64,000 nt of DNA from Phycisphaerales bacterium (lineage in GTDB: Bacteria > Planctomycetota > Phycisphaerae > Phycisphaerales > SM1A02). The translations under genes and the position numbers were made by a program. This document shows, one piece after another, positions 20,084-29,004 of the stretch (its first letter is position 1; the number at the start of each line of letters is the position of its first letter). Below the pieces are notes generated by a model, which saw only the letters and a program-made list of their open reading frames with translations, searched no databases and was not told the origin of the DNA. The stretch is taken from the NCBI GenBank assembly GCA_022446885.1, contig JAKVBU010000006.1, forward strand, positions 1 through 64,000, given 5' to 3'.

Positions 20084-20560
20084 TCACTCGGGCTCGTCGC
20101 CAGAGCAGTCGTATACCCAGACCTCATTGGCCCGGTTCCAATCGAGAATCTCGCCCTCACCGAAGAAGAGCCCGGTCTCCTTGGCCGCCGCTTCGGGGCT
20201 GTCGGAGCCGTGGATGAGATTGAAGCTATTGGAGACGCCGAAGTCGCCGCGAATCGTGCCCGCGTCGGCCTTGGAGCCGAACGTGGCCCCCATCATGGAG
20301 CGGCAGATCGAGATCGCCCCGATGCCACGAATCGCCAGCACCAGCACCGGTGAGGAAGTCATGAAGCCCACCAGGCCGTCGTAGAAGGGCTTGCCCTTGT
20401 GATCGGCGTAGTGCTGCTCGGCCAGCGTGAGCGGGATCTGCATCATCTTGGCACCGCACACCTGCAGGCCCTTGTCTTCGAAGCGGGTGATGATGCGGCC
20501 CATGAGACCGCGCTGAACGGCATCGGGCTTGAGGATGATGAGAGTCGTTTCGGCGGCCAT
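20084..20560 (-). CDS. ndk: Nucleoside diphosphate kinase
   Basis: Ndk equalises NTP/NDP pools through a phospho-His. The 158-residue protein has TLIILKPDAVQRGLMGRIITRFE at the start and FNLIHGSDSPEAAAKE with the catalytic His (residue 117 in NLIHGSDS). Its C-terminus is slightly extended (EVWVYDCSGDEPE). AGGAG lies upstream of the ATG and a TAGAAT box at 20606-20611 (minus) is a likely promoter. Confidence 0.96.
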   Translation of the reverse strand: MAAETTLIILKPDAVQRGLMGRIITRFEDKGLQVCGAKMMQIPLTLAEQHYADHKGKPFYDGLVGFMTSSPVLVLAIRGIGAISICRSMMGATFGSKADAGTIRGDFGVSNSFNLIHGSDSPEAAAKETGLFFGEGEILDWNRANEVWVYDCSGDEPE

Positions 20561-20620
20561 CGGTGCAGTGCTCCTGAGGGGTCGTTTGGTCGATCGAGGG
20601 CGGGAATTCTAGCGAGTTCC

Positions 20621-20656
20621 GGGCCAAAAAACCCCTGCTGAAGAGGGGTCAGGCCC
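20621..20656 (-). terminator. Intrinsic terminator upstream of ndk, pointing toward ndk
   Basis: On the minus strand ACCCCT-7 nt-AGGGGT (20631-20649) is followed at once by TTTTTT, and the outer arms GGCCC/GGGCC (20652-20656, 20621-20625) can pair as well. It lies between top6B (plus strand) and the ndk promoter, so it would stop minus-strand transcripts coming from the top6 side before they enter ndk. Confidence 0.6.
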
Positions 20657-20733
20657 GTCGAGGGCATCGATCCGCTACCTTGCCCCACGGCGGGCATGAG
20701 GCCCGCCCACTGCCCCTTGGGAGATGGACCTCC

Positions 20734-22578
20734 GTGCCGCCGGCCGCAGCAGCAACACGCAAAAAGAAGTCCCGTAAGGCAGCCACCGCTGAGTCGATGG
20801 CCGCCATGCAACGGGAGATCTCCGTCAGCGAGTTCTTTGCCAAGAACCGCCATCTGCTGGGGTTCGACAACCCCCGCAAGGCGGTCTTGACCACCGTCAA
20901 GGAAGCCGTGGACAACGCCCTTGACGCCTGCGAGGAAGCAGGCATTCTGCCCGACATCTCGGTGCAGATGCTGCAACTCGACGAGACCCGCTTCAAGATC
21001 ACGATTCAGGACAACGGGCCGGGCATCGTGCGGCGTCAGATTGAGAACATCTTCGGCAAACTCCTCTACGGGTCGAAGTTTCACCGGATGAAGATGTCCC
21101 GCGGCCAGCAGGGCATCGGAATCTCGGCAGCCGGCATGTACGGCCTGATGACGACCGGCAAGCCGGTGCGGATCATCTCCAAGACGGGCAAACGCAAGCC
21201 CGCCCACGAGGTGGTACTCAAGATCGACACCTCGAAGAACAGAGCCGAGGTGGTCAGCGACACCGAGCACCCCGAAGATGACAAGCACTTCCCCGACGGA
21301 CACGGCACCATCGTCGCCATCGAACTCGAAGGGAAGTATCAAAAGGGCCGCCAGAGCATCGACGAGTATCTCGAGCAGACGGCCATCGCCAACCCCCACG
21401 CTCGTATCACCTGGACGAGCCCGACGAATGAGACGGTCGAGTTCCCACGGGCCATGGACGAACTCCCGGCAGAGGCCAAGGAGATCAAGCCTCACCCCAA
21501 GGGCATCGAACTGGGCACGCTCATCCAGATGTTGGAGCGCACTGAGCCCACGAGTGTGAGTTCGTTCCTCCAGAACGAGTTTTCGCGGGTCGGCCAGCGC
21601 AAGGCATCAGACCTCATCAAGCTGGCCGACAAGAAGACCAGCAAGACGATCACGCCCCGTACCCGCATCAGCACCATGGGCCACGATGAGGCCGAAGCGC
21701 TCTACAAGGCCATTCAGGACACGTCGATCATGGCGCCGCCGACAGACTGCCTCGTGCCCATCGGGTCAAGAGCGCTGCTGGCTGGCCTCCTCAAGGAAGT
21801 GCAGGCGGAGTTCTTCGCCGCAGCGACGCGGCCCCCAGCTGTGTATCGCGGCAATCCCTTTCAGATGGAGGTCGCCATCGCGTTTGGAGGCGATCTGCCC
21901 CGCGACGACTCAGCTCGCATTCTCCGATTCGCCAATCGGGTTCCGCTCCTCTACCAACAGTCGGCCTGTTCGAGTTTCAAAGCGGTCCTGGAGACGGGCT
22001 GGAAGAATTACGGACTCTCGCAGCCCAGAGGATCACTGCCAACTGGGCCGCTCGTGGTCATGGTGCACATGGCGAGCGTCTGGGTGCCCTTCACCAGCGA
22101 GTCAAAGGAGGCCATTGCCGACTACGACGAGATCCGCAAGGAACTCCGGCTGGCCCTGCAGGAGTGTGGCCGCAAACTCGGCACCTATCTACGACGCCGC
22201 CAGAAGATGAAGAAAGAGGCCGAGCGGCGCAGCGTGTTTGAACGCTACATCGGCGAGATCGCCACGGCCTGCCACAACATCACCGGCACCGACGCCCGAG
22301 CGCTCTTCGTGGCCCTCAAGAAGATCGCCGCCCGCAAGACTGAAGAAGCCGATCAGACACTCGATCAAGACGGGAAGGTTGTGGACACCCGCGACCCCTT
22401 GGAGAAAGACGACGACGTCATCATTCTGCACGACCGAAGTGCCCACCCCGACGATGAGGCAGATGCCCTGTTCAAAGACGACATCCCCTCACGCAAGTTG
22501 CCCCGTCGAGGCTCAAAGGCCGCAAAGAGAACTGTGAGCCGCAAGAAGACTGGAAAGAAGGCGAGCCGTAAACGCTGA
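20734..22578 (+). CDS. top6B: Type IIB DNA topoisomerase (Topo VI) subunit B
   Basis: Top6B is the ATP-driven clamp of Topo VI. It opens with REISVSEFFAKNRHLLGFDN, the GHKL motifs TVKEAVDNALDACEEAG, IQDNGPGI and SRGQQGIGISAAGMYG, then the H2TH region with VGQRKASDLIKLADKK and the transducer with GNPFQMEVAIAFGGDL and NRVPLLYQQSACS. The C-terminal 30 residues are a basic tail (SKAAKRTVSRKKTGKKASRKR region). GTG 20734 has GGGAG 10 nt upstream (614 residues); ATG at 20797 is an alternative. The stop overlaps top6A by 1 nt. Topo VI is typical of archaea and plants and rare in bacteria. Confidence 0.93.
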   Translation: MPPAAAATRKKKSRKAATAESMAAMQREISVSEFFAKNRHLLGFDNPRKAVLTTVKEAVDNALDACEEAGILPDISVQMLQLDETRFKITIQDNGPGIVRRQIENIFGKLLYGSKFHRMKMSRGQQGIGISAAGMYGLMTTGKPVRIISKTGKRKPAHEVVLKIDTSKNRAEVVSDTEHPEDDKHFPDGHGTIVAIELEGKYQKGRQSIDEYLEQTAIANPHARITWTSPTNETVEFPRAMDELPAEAKEIKPHPKGIELGTLIQMLERTEPTSVSSFLQNEFSRVGQRKASDLIKLADKKTSKTITPRTRISTMGHDEAEALYKAIQDTSIMAPPTDCLVPIGSRALLAGLLKEVQAEFFAAATRPPAVYRGNPFQMEVAIAFGGDLPRDDSARILRFANRVPLLYQQSACSSFKAVLETGWKNYGLSQPRGSLPTGPLVVMVHMASVWVPFTSESKEAIADYDEIRKELRLALQECGRKLGTYLRRRQKMKKEAERRSVFERYIGEIATACHNITGTDARALFVALKKIAARKTEEADQTLDQDGKVVDTRDPLEKDDDVIILHDRSAHPDDEADALFKDDIPSRKLPRRGSKAAKRTVSRKKTGKKASRKR

Positions 22579-23762
22579 TGGCCAAGAAGAAGACTTCCAA
22601 GAAAGCGACTACGAAGAAGGCGGCTCGAAAGAAAACGAGCCGACGCCGAGGCCCCGTAAGCGCCAAGCGTGACGCTGAGACGATTGCATCAATCGAGGGC
22701 CTTGCCGAGCAAGTCACCAAAGATGGGCTCAAGGGCCGCGATCCGAGCGTCGAGATTCCGCTTCGCACCGTATCCAACATGAATTGGAACAAGCGAAAGC
22801 GCATTCTGGAGATGGGCGACGCCACCCAGAGCCGCGAGCTGTTCAACGTGGGACAGGCCCGGAAGTTCATGCAGACCCTGCTGCTGGCCAAAGGCTGCAA
22901 GGATCTCATCGAAGCCCAGAAGACACTCAGCCTCCGTGGCATGTACTACATGTCGCTGCACACCATCGAAGGCACCAAGGAGAAGACGTTCAACGAGCAG
23001 TCGGAGTCCGACACCGTGCTCGAAGATCTCGAGGTTGGCCTGGGCGGCCTGCGCGAGGAACTCCACGTGTTCGCCAAGAAGCGCGGCACGATGGTCGGCA
23101 ACATCACCATTGAAGACAACGGCGACGAAATCGACTGCCGCCGCATGGGAACGGGCGGGTACGCCATTCCCAGCATCTGCGAACCCAGCGTGATCCAGTT
23201 CAAGCAGTGCGACGCCAAGTTCGTGCTGCATGTTGAGAAGGACACCGTCTGGAGCAGGTTCAACGAAGATCGCTTCTGGGAGAAGCACAACTGCATCCTC
23301 ACGGAAGGCTCAGGGCAGCCGCCACGAGGGGTGCGGCGGCTGCTGCATCGGCTCAACAAGGAATTGGGCCTGCCCATCTATTGCCTGCTCGATTGCGACC
23401 CCTGGGGGCATTACATCTACAGCGTGATCAAGCAGGGGTCGATCAATCTCGCCTTCGAAAGTGAACGCATGGCCATTCCGGATGCGAAGTTCATGGGCAT
23501 CCGGGCCGAAGACTATGACCGTTACGATCTCTCCTCCGATGTCCGCATCGCCCTCAATGATCGAGATGTCACACGAGCGAGGCAAATCGCCGACTACCCG
23601 TGGTTCAAGGACAAGAAGCCGTGGCAGAAGGAGATCAAGAAGCTTCTCTCCAATGGCTTCAAGATGGAAGTGGAATCGCTGATCACGAAGGACATCTCCT
23701 ACGTGACTGAGGTCTATGTGCCCGAGCGGCTCAAGGACAAGGGCAAGTACTTCCTCGATTGA
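22578..23762 (+). CDS. top6A: Type IIB DNA topoisomerase (Topo VI) subunit A, Spo11-like
   Basis: Top6A makes the double-strand break. The 394-residue protein has LSLRGMYYMSLHT with the likely nucleophile Y124 in the winged-helix domain, and a TOPRIM domain with HVEKDTVWSRF (E220) and CLLDCDPWGHYIY (D272, D274). GGYAIPSICEPS and MGIRAEDYDRYDL also fit the family. The first 30 residues are a Lys/Ala/Arg-rich tail (AKKKTSKKATTKKAARKK) not found in archaeal enzymes. With top6B it forms an A2B2 enzyme that relaxes and decatenates DNA. Confidence 0.93.
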   Translation: MAKKKTSKKATTKKAARKKTSRRRGPVSAKRDAETIASIEGLAEQVTKDGLKGRDPSVEIPLRTVSNMNWNKRKRILEMGDATQSRELFNVGQARKFMQTLLLAKGCKDLIEAQKTLSLRGMYYMSLHTIEGTKEKTFNEQSESDTVLEDLEVGLGGLREELHVFAKKRGTMVGNITIEDNGDEIDCRRMGTGGYAIPSICEPSVIQFKQCDAKFVLHVEKDTVWSRFNEDRFWEKHNCILTEGSGQPPRGVRRLLHRLNKELGLPIYCLLDCDPWGHYIYSVIKQGSINLAFESERMAIPDAKFMGIRAEDYDRYDLSSDVRIALNDRDVTRARQIADYPWFKDKKPWQKEIKKLLSNGFKMEVESLITKDISYVTEVYVPERLKDKGKYFLD

Positions 23763-24089
23763 CACCTGATGTTTGGCGAATGCCCTGAGTCAAACCTCAA
23801 CCCGCGTCCTGTTGATGCATCAATCGTAGATCGAGCCTTCTGCACGCTCCAGCCCCAGCGAGCGTGCGCTCAAGCGATCCAGTCGGCCCAAGATCTCCGA
23901 CCTGATGATCAAGACAAGCGCTGCTCACGCTGGAGATGGGGGCGTGAATCTCTCACATGCGATGCAGTCAGGCGTTGCCCAGACGCCTTGCTCGACTTTT
24001 TCTTCTGATTTGGTGACAGACATCACACGCCTCCTCGGAACCCCTTCAGATCCAACACCGTTGAAAGAAGGCCCCCAAGGAGGACCCCA
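23763..24089. other. Intergenic region after the topoisomerase VI genes
   Basis: No reading frame here looks coding. It holds a possible terminator (listed separately) and the AGGAGG site of the next gene just before 24090. I see nothing else. Confidence 0.6.
23970..24004 (+). terminator. Possible terminator of the top6BA transcript
   Basis: AGGCGT-TGCCCAG-ACGCCT (23970-23988) is a 6-bp hairpin followed after 7 nt by a T-rich run (CTTTTTCTT). The stem is short and the T run is displaced, so the call is tentative. Confidence 0.35.
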
Positions 24090-24761
24090 ATGACCCGCAT
24101 CATCTCACTCGCCGCTCTAGCAACTTCCACACTCTTGACCAGCGCTGCCTCGGCGTCCATCGTCGATCTTGCCCACAGTTCGTTCGACACCGACATCGAG
24201 AACTGGACGGTGCGTGACACGGTCAATGGGAACGTCACCTATTACGCCCCCGGTTGGAACGCCGCTGGCGGCCTTCCCGATGGCCATGTGGAGTTTGCCG
24301 ACATCACCCCTGGTGGATACGTGTTTGAAGAGAGCACAGAGTTCTCGGGCGACTTCTCCGCCGCACTGGTAACTGGCGGCGTGTCTTTCGACTGGATGGC
24401 AGACATGATCCAGGACGGCAAGCGGGCCAGCGTCATTCTCTGGAGCGGAAACACACGCTTGTTCAACAGCAGTGCGCCGGACCCGGCCGCAGGTGTCTGG
24501 CACAGTTTCAGTTTCATGTTCAACGTAGGCAACGGCTGGCAGATTGACAGCGGCAACGGCGCCCAGTTGGCCTCACTGTCCGATATCGACTCTGTCCTGC
24601 AAAGCGTCACCATGATGGAAATTACAGGCGAGACTTGGACCGGTATGAACGAAACCACCTGGCTGGACAATCCCCGCATCTGGGCCCGATCTGTGCCTGC
24701 ACCCGGCGCGCTTGCCCTGCTTGGCGTGGCCGCCATCACCGGGGCACGACGTCGCCGCTGA
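24090..24761 (+). CDS. Secreted PEP-CTERM-type surface protein
   Basis: The 223-residue protein has a Sec signal peptide (cleavage after about residue 22, SAASA), a beta-rich middle (WTVRDTVNGN, AALVTGGVSFDWMAD, WHSFSFMFNVGNGWQID) resembling carbohydrate-binding jelly-roll domains, and the C-terminal sorting signal VPAPGALALLGVAAITGARRRR shortened form: PAPGALALL, a membrane segment, then RRRR. Such proteins are processed by an exosortase, not seen here. AGGAGG precedes the ATG. Confidence 0.85.
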   Translation: MTRIISLAALATSTLLTSAASASIVDLAHSSFDTDIENWTVRDTVNGNVTYYAPGWNAAGGLPDGHVEFADITPGGYVFEESTEFSGDFSAALVTGGVSFDWMADMIQDGKRASVILWSGNTRLFNSSAPDPAAGVWHSFSFMFNVGNGWQIDSGNGAQLASLSDIDSVLQSVTMMEITGETWTGMNETTWLDNPRIWARSVPAPGALALLGVAAITGARRRR

Positions 24762-24799
24762 TTCGGCAGCAATCAACAAACTCCCACTCCCAAAGACTG

Positions 24800-24829
24800 C
24801 CGCCCGACTGTGCATGCACGCTCGGGCGG
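24800..24829. terminator. Strong hairpin after the PEP-CTERM gene
   Basis: CCGCCCGA (24800-24807) pairs with TCGGGCGG (24822-24829), and the loop itself contains the 10-bp palindrome GTGCATGCAC (24810-24819), so a long interrupted stem can form 38 nt after the stop. There is no T run, so termination would be inefficient or the hairpin protects the mRNA end. Confidence 0.5.
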
Positions 24830-25095
24830 CGGTGGTGGTTACTGATACGAGTGGGGCAAGCAGCATGGGGCCCCGCGATCCACCCGTTCTGAATTGAGGG
24901 TACCCCCCTGCTTGCCACCAGGTCAATACCCATTCAATCTCCCGCCGCAGGCACGGGCCTCTGACGCACATGTAACCAAAGGGAGCGCCCAAGGGGGTCT
25001 CTGCTCAGGCTGCAGATGTGGCCTGCACCTTTCCCGTCGAAGCCCCCTACACTCTCCATCTCACAGCCTCGGCCCCCGACTTTCGACTCTCACTC

Positions 25096-25692
25096 TTGTC
25101 CATCCCCCCCCATCCAGCCCGCGTCCTCATTGCCGACGACGAACACCTCGTCGCAGCAGGCATGCGCGCGGCGCTCGATGATCTGGGCTTCGAAGTGATC
25201 GGCCCAGCAAGTGATGGTGCACAAGCCATCGAGTTGTGCCGCACACACACGCCCGACATGGCCTTGCTGGACATTCGCATGCCCGGCACAGATGGCTTGG
25301 CAGCCGCAGCCGAGATTTTCGGCGAGCAGGGCATTCCCGTGATGATGCTCTCGGCCTACTCCGATCCGGAGTACGTCAGCGTCGGCAGCGAGATCGGCGT
25401 CTTCGGCTACTTGCTCAAACCAGTGAGCCGCGATCAACTACGCGTTGGCATCGAGGTCGCTTGGTCCCGATGGCTCGCCCACCTTGAACAGAGCGACGAG
25501 ATCGAGACGCTCAAGGAAAGGCTGGAGCAACGCAAGGTGATCGAGCAGGCCAAGTGGATCATCGTCAAGCGCAAGAGCGTCGATGAACCTGAGGCCATGC
25601 GCATGCTGCAAAAGCAGTCACGCAACTCACGCAAGGCGCTTATCGACGTCGCCCGCAGCGTGGTCGACAGCGAAGCACTCTTGGGCGAGTGA
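25096..25692 (+). CDS. ANTAR-type response regulator (antiterminator)
   Basis: A receiver domain (VLIADDEHLVAAGMRAAL with acidic pocket; phospho-Asp in MALLDIRMPGTDG; conserved Lys in YLLKPVSRDQL) is followed by a coiled coil and an ANTAR RNA-binding domain (RLEQRKVIEQAKWIIVKRK, then EAMRMLQKQSRNSRKALIDVA). ANTAR proteins bind paired hairpins in nascent RNA to prevent termination. The TTG at 25096 is suggested by a TACACT box at 25048-25053; a GTG at 25018 would add an unmatched 26-residue N-terminus. A histidine kinase converges from the other side. Confidence 0.85.
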   Translation: MSIPPHPARVLIADDEHLVAAGMRAALDDLGFEVIGPASDGAQAIELCRTHTPDMALLDIRMPGTDGLAAAAEIFGEQGIPVMMLSAYSDPEYVSVGSEIGVFGYLLKPVSRDQLRVGIEVAWSRWLAHLEQSDEIETLKERLEQRKVIEQAKWIIVKRKSVDEPEAMRMLQKQSRNSRKALIDVARSVVDSEALLGE

Positions 25693-25726
25693 CCCCCCTC
25701 ACGCCCCCCTTCACGCCCCGCTCACG
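25693..25726. repeat. Three short direct repeats between the regulator and kinase genes
   Basis: Three imperfect 11-12-bp units, CCCCCCTCACG, CCCCCCTTCACG and CCCCGCTCACG, start directly after the response-regulator stop codon. Confidence 0.75.
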
Positions 25727-25748
25727 ACGGCCTCAAGCGTGTGAAGAC

Positions 25749-26567
25749 TCAGCCCGGAACATCGGCAGCCATGTCCACCTTGGGCAGTTCGATGATGAAC
25801 TCGGTGCCCTTGCCCTCTTCGCTGGCAAGTTCCAATGATCCTCCGTGCTCTTCGATGATCCGTCTGGCGGTAGGCAGCCCAAGGCCAGTGCCACCTTTGC
25901 GGCCACTCACGTAGGGGTGGAAGATTGCATCCTGACGATCTGGCGCGATGCCGGGACCCGTGTCGATCACCTGCACCTGCACGCGATCGGCAAGCGCCTG
26001 CACGCGCAGCATGAGGTCGCCCCCTGACTCCTGCATCGCCTGCACGGCGTTGATCATCAGGTTGAGCAGGGCCTGCTTGAACAGCCCCTCGTCAACCGTC
26101 GCGTGCGCCTGCGACGGCGGCACTTGAACACGCAAGATCACGCCCGCCTGCTCGCACTGGGGGTTGTAGAAGTCGCCCAATCCCTCGACCAGCCCGCCGA
26201 TGTCGAGCGGTTGGGGATCCAGTCTCATGCGCCCCGCGAATTGCAGGAAGTCACCAAGGATGCCGCCGAGCCGTTCGACCTCGCGGCGCAGCGTCTCCAC
26301 CCGTCGGATCATGCGATCGGCTTCGTCGGTATCGAGTTGAGCGCTTCGCAAGTCCTCGATCAGCAGTTGCGCATTGAGGCCGACGGTCGAAAGTGGATTC
26401 TTGATCTCATGGGCCAGACCACTGGTCATGGAGCCCAACTCCGCCAGCCGCTGAGACCGACGGGCCTCCTCTTCGGCCCGGCGAGCCCGACGCAGCCACA
26501 CAAAAGCGATCGGTGCGGCGATCGCCAGAGCAATCGCCGCACCAATCAATAGATTCACAATGTCCAA
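25749..26567 (-). CDS. Sensor histidine kinase, NtrB-like
   Basis: The 272-residue protein has one N-terminal membrane segment (residues 5-25), a short coiled coil, a HisKA domain with GLAHEIKNPLSTVGLNAQLL (phospho-His H53), and a HATPase domain with NLMINAVQAM (N box), VIDTGPGIAPD (G1) and GGTGLGLPTARRIIEEHGG (G2). There is no sensor domain, so the signal probably comes through a partner or the membrane. Its convergence with the ANTAR regulator makes that the likely partner. Confidence 0.9.
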   Translation of the reverse strand: MDIVNLLIGAAIALAIAAPIAFVWLRRARRAEEEARRSQRLAELGSMTSGLAHEIKNPLSTVGLNAQLLIEDLRSAQLDTDEADRMIRRVETLRREVERLGGILGDFLQFAGRMRLDPQPLDIGGLVEGLGDFYNPQCEQAGVILRVQVPPSQAHATVDEGLFKQALLNLMINAVQAMQESGGDLMLRVQALADRVQVQVIDTGPGIAPDRQDAIFHPYVSGRKGGTGLGLPTARRIIEEHGGSLELASEEGKGTEFIIELPKVDMAADVPG

Positions 26568-26604
26568 GGGAGTGGCTCCCGTCAGGCTCTGTTCCAGCCT
26601 TCAG

Positions 26605-28869
26605 TCAAGAGGCCTCGGCGGGCTTGCGTCCGCCGCGACCTCGGCGACGACGCCTCTTGCCGTCGCCATCGCCATCTCCACCACCATCGCTGTCGGACGA
26701 ACCACCTTCAGGCTTGGGGGCATCGTCACCTTCCTCCGGCTCAAGCAGTGCCTTGCGGCTGAGCTTGATTCGCCCGGTGGGATCAACGTTGATGACCTTG
26801 ACCTTCACCATGTCGCCGATGCTCACGACGTCGGACACATTGGCCACGTAGCCGTGGGCCAGCTCCGAGATGTGGCACATGCCGTCGGTGCCGGTCGCGA
26901 TCTCAATGAAGGCACCAAAGTCCTTCGTCGAGACGACCTTGCCCTCGTACACGGTGCCCACCTTGATCTCTGCAGCCACTGCTTCGACCTCGGCCAAGGC
27001 CTGATCGCCGGAAGCCTGATCGGTAGAGGCAATGGTGACGGTGCCGTCGTCCTCGACATCCACGGTGGCGCCGGTCCGCTCGCAGATGCCACGGATCATC
27101 TTGCCACCAGGGCCGATGAGCTTGCCGATCTTGTCCGGATCGATCTTGATCTGGACAAGCTTGGGGGCGTACGGGCTCATCTCACTACGCGGCTCGGGGA
27201 GCACGGCTTCCATCTGCTCGATGATCTCGATGCGTCCTTTGCGGGCCTGCTCGAAGATGGACTTGATCTCGTCGAACCACAGGCCGCGGGCCTTGAGGTC
27301 GAGCTGGATACCTGTGATGCCTTCACGGGTACCACAGATCTTGAAGTCCATGTCGCCAAAGAAGTCCTCCTCACCAAGGATGTCGGTGACGTGGACGATC
27401 TTGTCGCCTGAGCTGAAGCGACCGACCGAGATGCCGGCACAGGTGGCCTTGATCGGCACGCCAGCATCCATGAGTGCCATGCAGCCGCCGCACACGGAGG
27501 CCATGGAGCTCGAGCCGTTCGACTCGGTGATGTCACTGACCAGACGAATGGTGTAGGCGAAGTCATCCACGTCGGGCAAGATGCCCAGCAGCGAACGCTC
27601 GGCCAAAGCACCGTGGCCGATCTCGCGGCGACCCGGGCCCATGATGCGACCGGCCTCGCCCACACAGAACGGCGGGAAGTTGTAGTGCAGGTAGAACTTC
27701 TTGGCGTACTCGGGCATCAGACCATCAACGATCTGCTCGGCCTTGGCCGTGCCCAGTGCACAGGTCAGAACGCCCTGCGTCTCGCCACGCTGGAAGAGGG
27801 CGCTACCGTGTGTGCGGGGGAAGAGACTGGTGTCGATGTCGAGCGGGCGAATCTCCTCGAAGGCACGGCCATCGGCGCGAATGCCCTCTTCGACGATCAG
27901 ACGACGCGTCGTCTTCTTCTCCCAGGTACGGAAGGCCTCGCGGGCCATGCCGGCACGCTTCTCGGCCGTCTTGTAGACGTCATAGGTAACGCCTTCGGGC
28001 ATCGAGAAGTGCTCGGTCAGCACCTTCTCACGCAACGCATCAACAGCGGCTGAGCGGTCAGCCTTGCCGGGAATTCGGCGGGCCTGCTCCATCTCTTCGC
28101 CACAGGCGTCGATGACCGTCTGCATGACGTCTTCGTCAGGCAGGTTCAGCGAGTTGATGACCGGCTCGGCGCCAACCTTGGCCTTGAGCTCTTCCTGCAT
28201 CTCCAGGATCGGCTTGCAGCCTTCTTCGTAGCCGAACTCAATGGCGGCCAGCACGTCTTCGTCGGGCACTTCTGCAGCGCCGACTTCAATCATGTTCACC
28301 CCGTCCTTGTGGCCCGACAGCACCAGATCAAGATCGCTGTACTCCATCTGGGCGTGCGTGGGATTGATGACGAACTGGGCGCCCTCGTCGGTCACGATGC
28401 GACCGATACGTACGGTGGCCACGGGCCCCTCGAAGGGTGCGTCCGTAATGGACAGAGCGGCCGAGGCACCTGTGCAGGCGATCACGTCGGCGTCGTTCTG
28501 ACCGTCATGGCTCATGACCCAGCACTGAATCTGGCACTCGTCGATGAAGCCGTCGGGGAAGAGCGGACGGATCGGGCGATCGATCATCCGCATGGTCAGA
28601 ACTTCTTTCTCGTTGGGGGCACCCTCACGCTTGCGGAAGCCACCGGGGAAGCGACCACCGGCGCTCAAACGCTCGCGGTAGTCGCACTGCAGGGGAAAGA
28701 AGTCCAGCCCGGGACGGGGGTTGGCACGCATGGCTGAGCACATGACGACAGTGTCGCCGTGTGACGCGATGACGCAGCCACTGGCCAGTTTGGCGATTCG
28801 GCCTGTTTCGAGCCGCATGATGCGACCGCCGACTTCGCGTTCTACGAAATGCACCTGGCTATCTGCCAT
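26605..28869 (-). CDS. pnp: Polyribonucleotide nucleotidyltransferase (PNPase)
   Basis: PNPase degrades RNA from the 3' end using phosphate. The 754-residue protein has two RNase PH-like domains (GDTVVMCSAM, FFPLQCDYRERLSAGGRFPGGF; later FQRGETQGVLTCALGT, FPPFCVGEAGRIMGPGRREIGHGALAERSL, DITESNGSSSMASVCGG), a KH domain (KIGKLIGPGGKMIRGI), an S1 domain (GTVYEGKVVSTKDFGAFIEI), and an Arg/Gly-rich tail (KRRRRRGRGGRK). The ATG at 28869 follows GAGG by 10 nt. It lies after rpsO, the classic arrangement. Confidence 0.96.
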   Translation of the reverse strand: MADSQVHFVEREVGGRIMRLETGRIAKLASGCVIASHGDTVVMCSAMRANPRPGLDFFPLQCDYRERLSAGGRFPGGFRKREGAPNEKEVLTMRMIDRPIRPLFPDGFIDECQIQCWVMSHDGQNDADVIACTGASAALSITDAPFEGPVATVRIGRIVTDEGAQFVINPTHAQMEYSDLDLVLSGHKDGVNMIEVGAAEVPDEDVLAAIEFGYEEGCKPILEMQEELKAKVGAEPVINSLNLPDEDVMQTVIDACGEEMEQARRIPGKADRSAAVDALREKVLTEHFSMPEGVTYDVYKTAEKRAGMAREAFRTWEKKTTRRLIVEEGIRADGRAFEEIRPLDIDTSLFPRTHGSALFQRGETQGVLTCALGTAKAEQIVDGLMPEYAKKFYLHYNFPPFCVGEAGRIMGPGRREIGHGALAERSLLGILPDVDDFAYTIRLVSDITESNGSSSMASVCGGCMALMDAGVPIKATCAGISVGRFSSGDKIVHVTDILGEEDFFGDMDFKICGTREGITGIQLDLKARGLWFDEIKSIFEQARKGRIEIIEQMEAVLPEPRSEMSPYAPKLVQIKIDPDKIGKLIGPGGKMIRGICERTGATVDVEDDGTVTIASTDQASGDQALAEVEAVAAEIKVGTVYEGKVVSTKDFGAFIEIATGTDGMCHISELAHGYVANVSDVVSIGDMVKVKVINVDPTGRIKLSRKALLEPEEGDDAPKPEGGSSDSDGGGDGDGDGKRRRRRGRGGRKPAEAS

Positions 28870-29004
28870 GGTTCGGGATCCTCTGTCGGCGCACGTTGCG
28901 CGCCGGACGGGTTGGGGATCCGGTGCTGGAGCCTGAGTGCAGGCTGGAAGGCAGAAGACCGGTGGCACTCGTCGAATGCCGCTGGTCCACTGCCACCCTG
29001 AGGC

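Noticed and set aside
22578-23762. Top6A as an SPO11-like recombination protein or plasmid Topo VIII
   Set aside because: Separate complete A and B genes with H2TH region in B and normal lengths fit Topo VI; Topo VIII is a fused, smaller enzyme.
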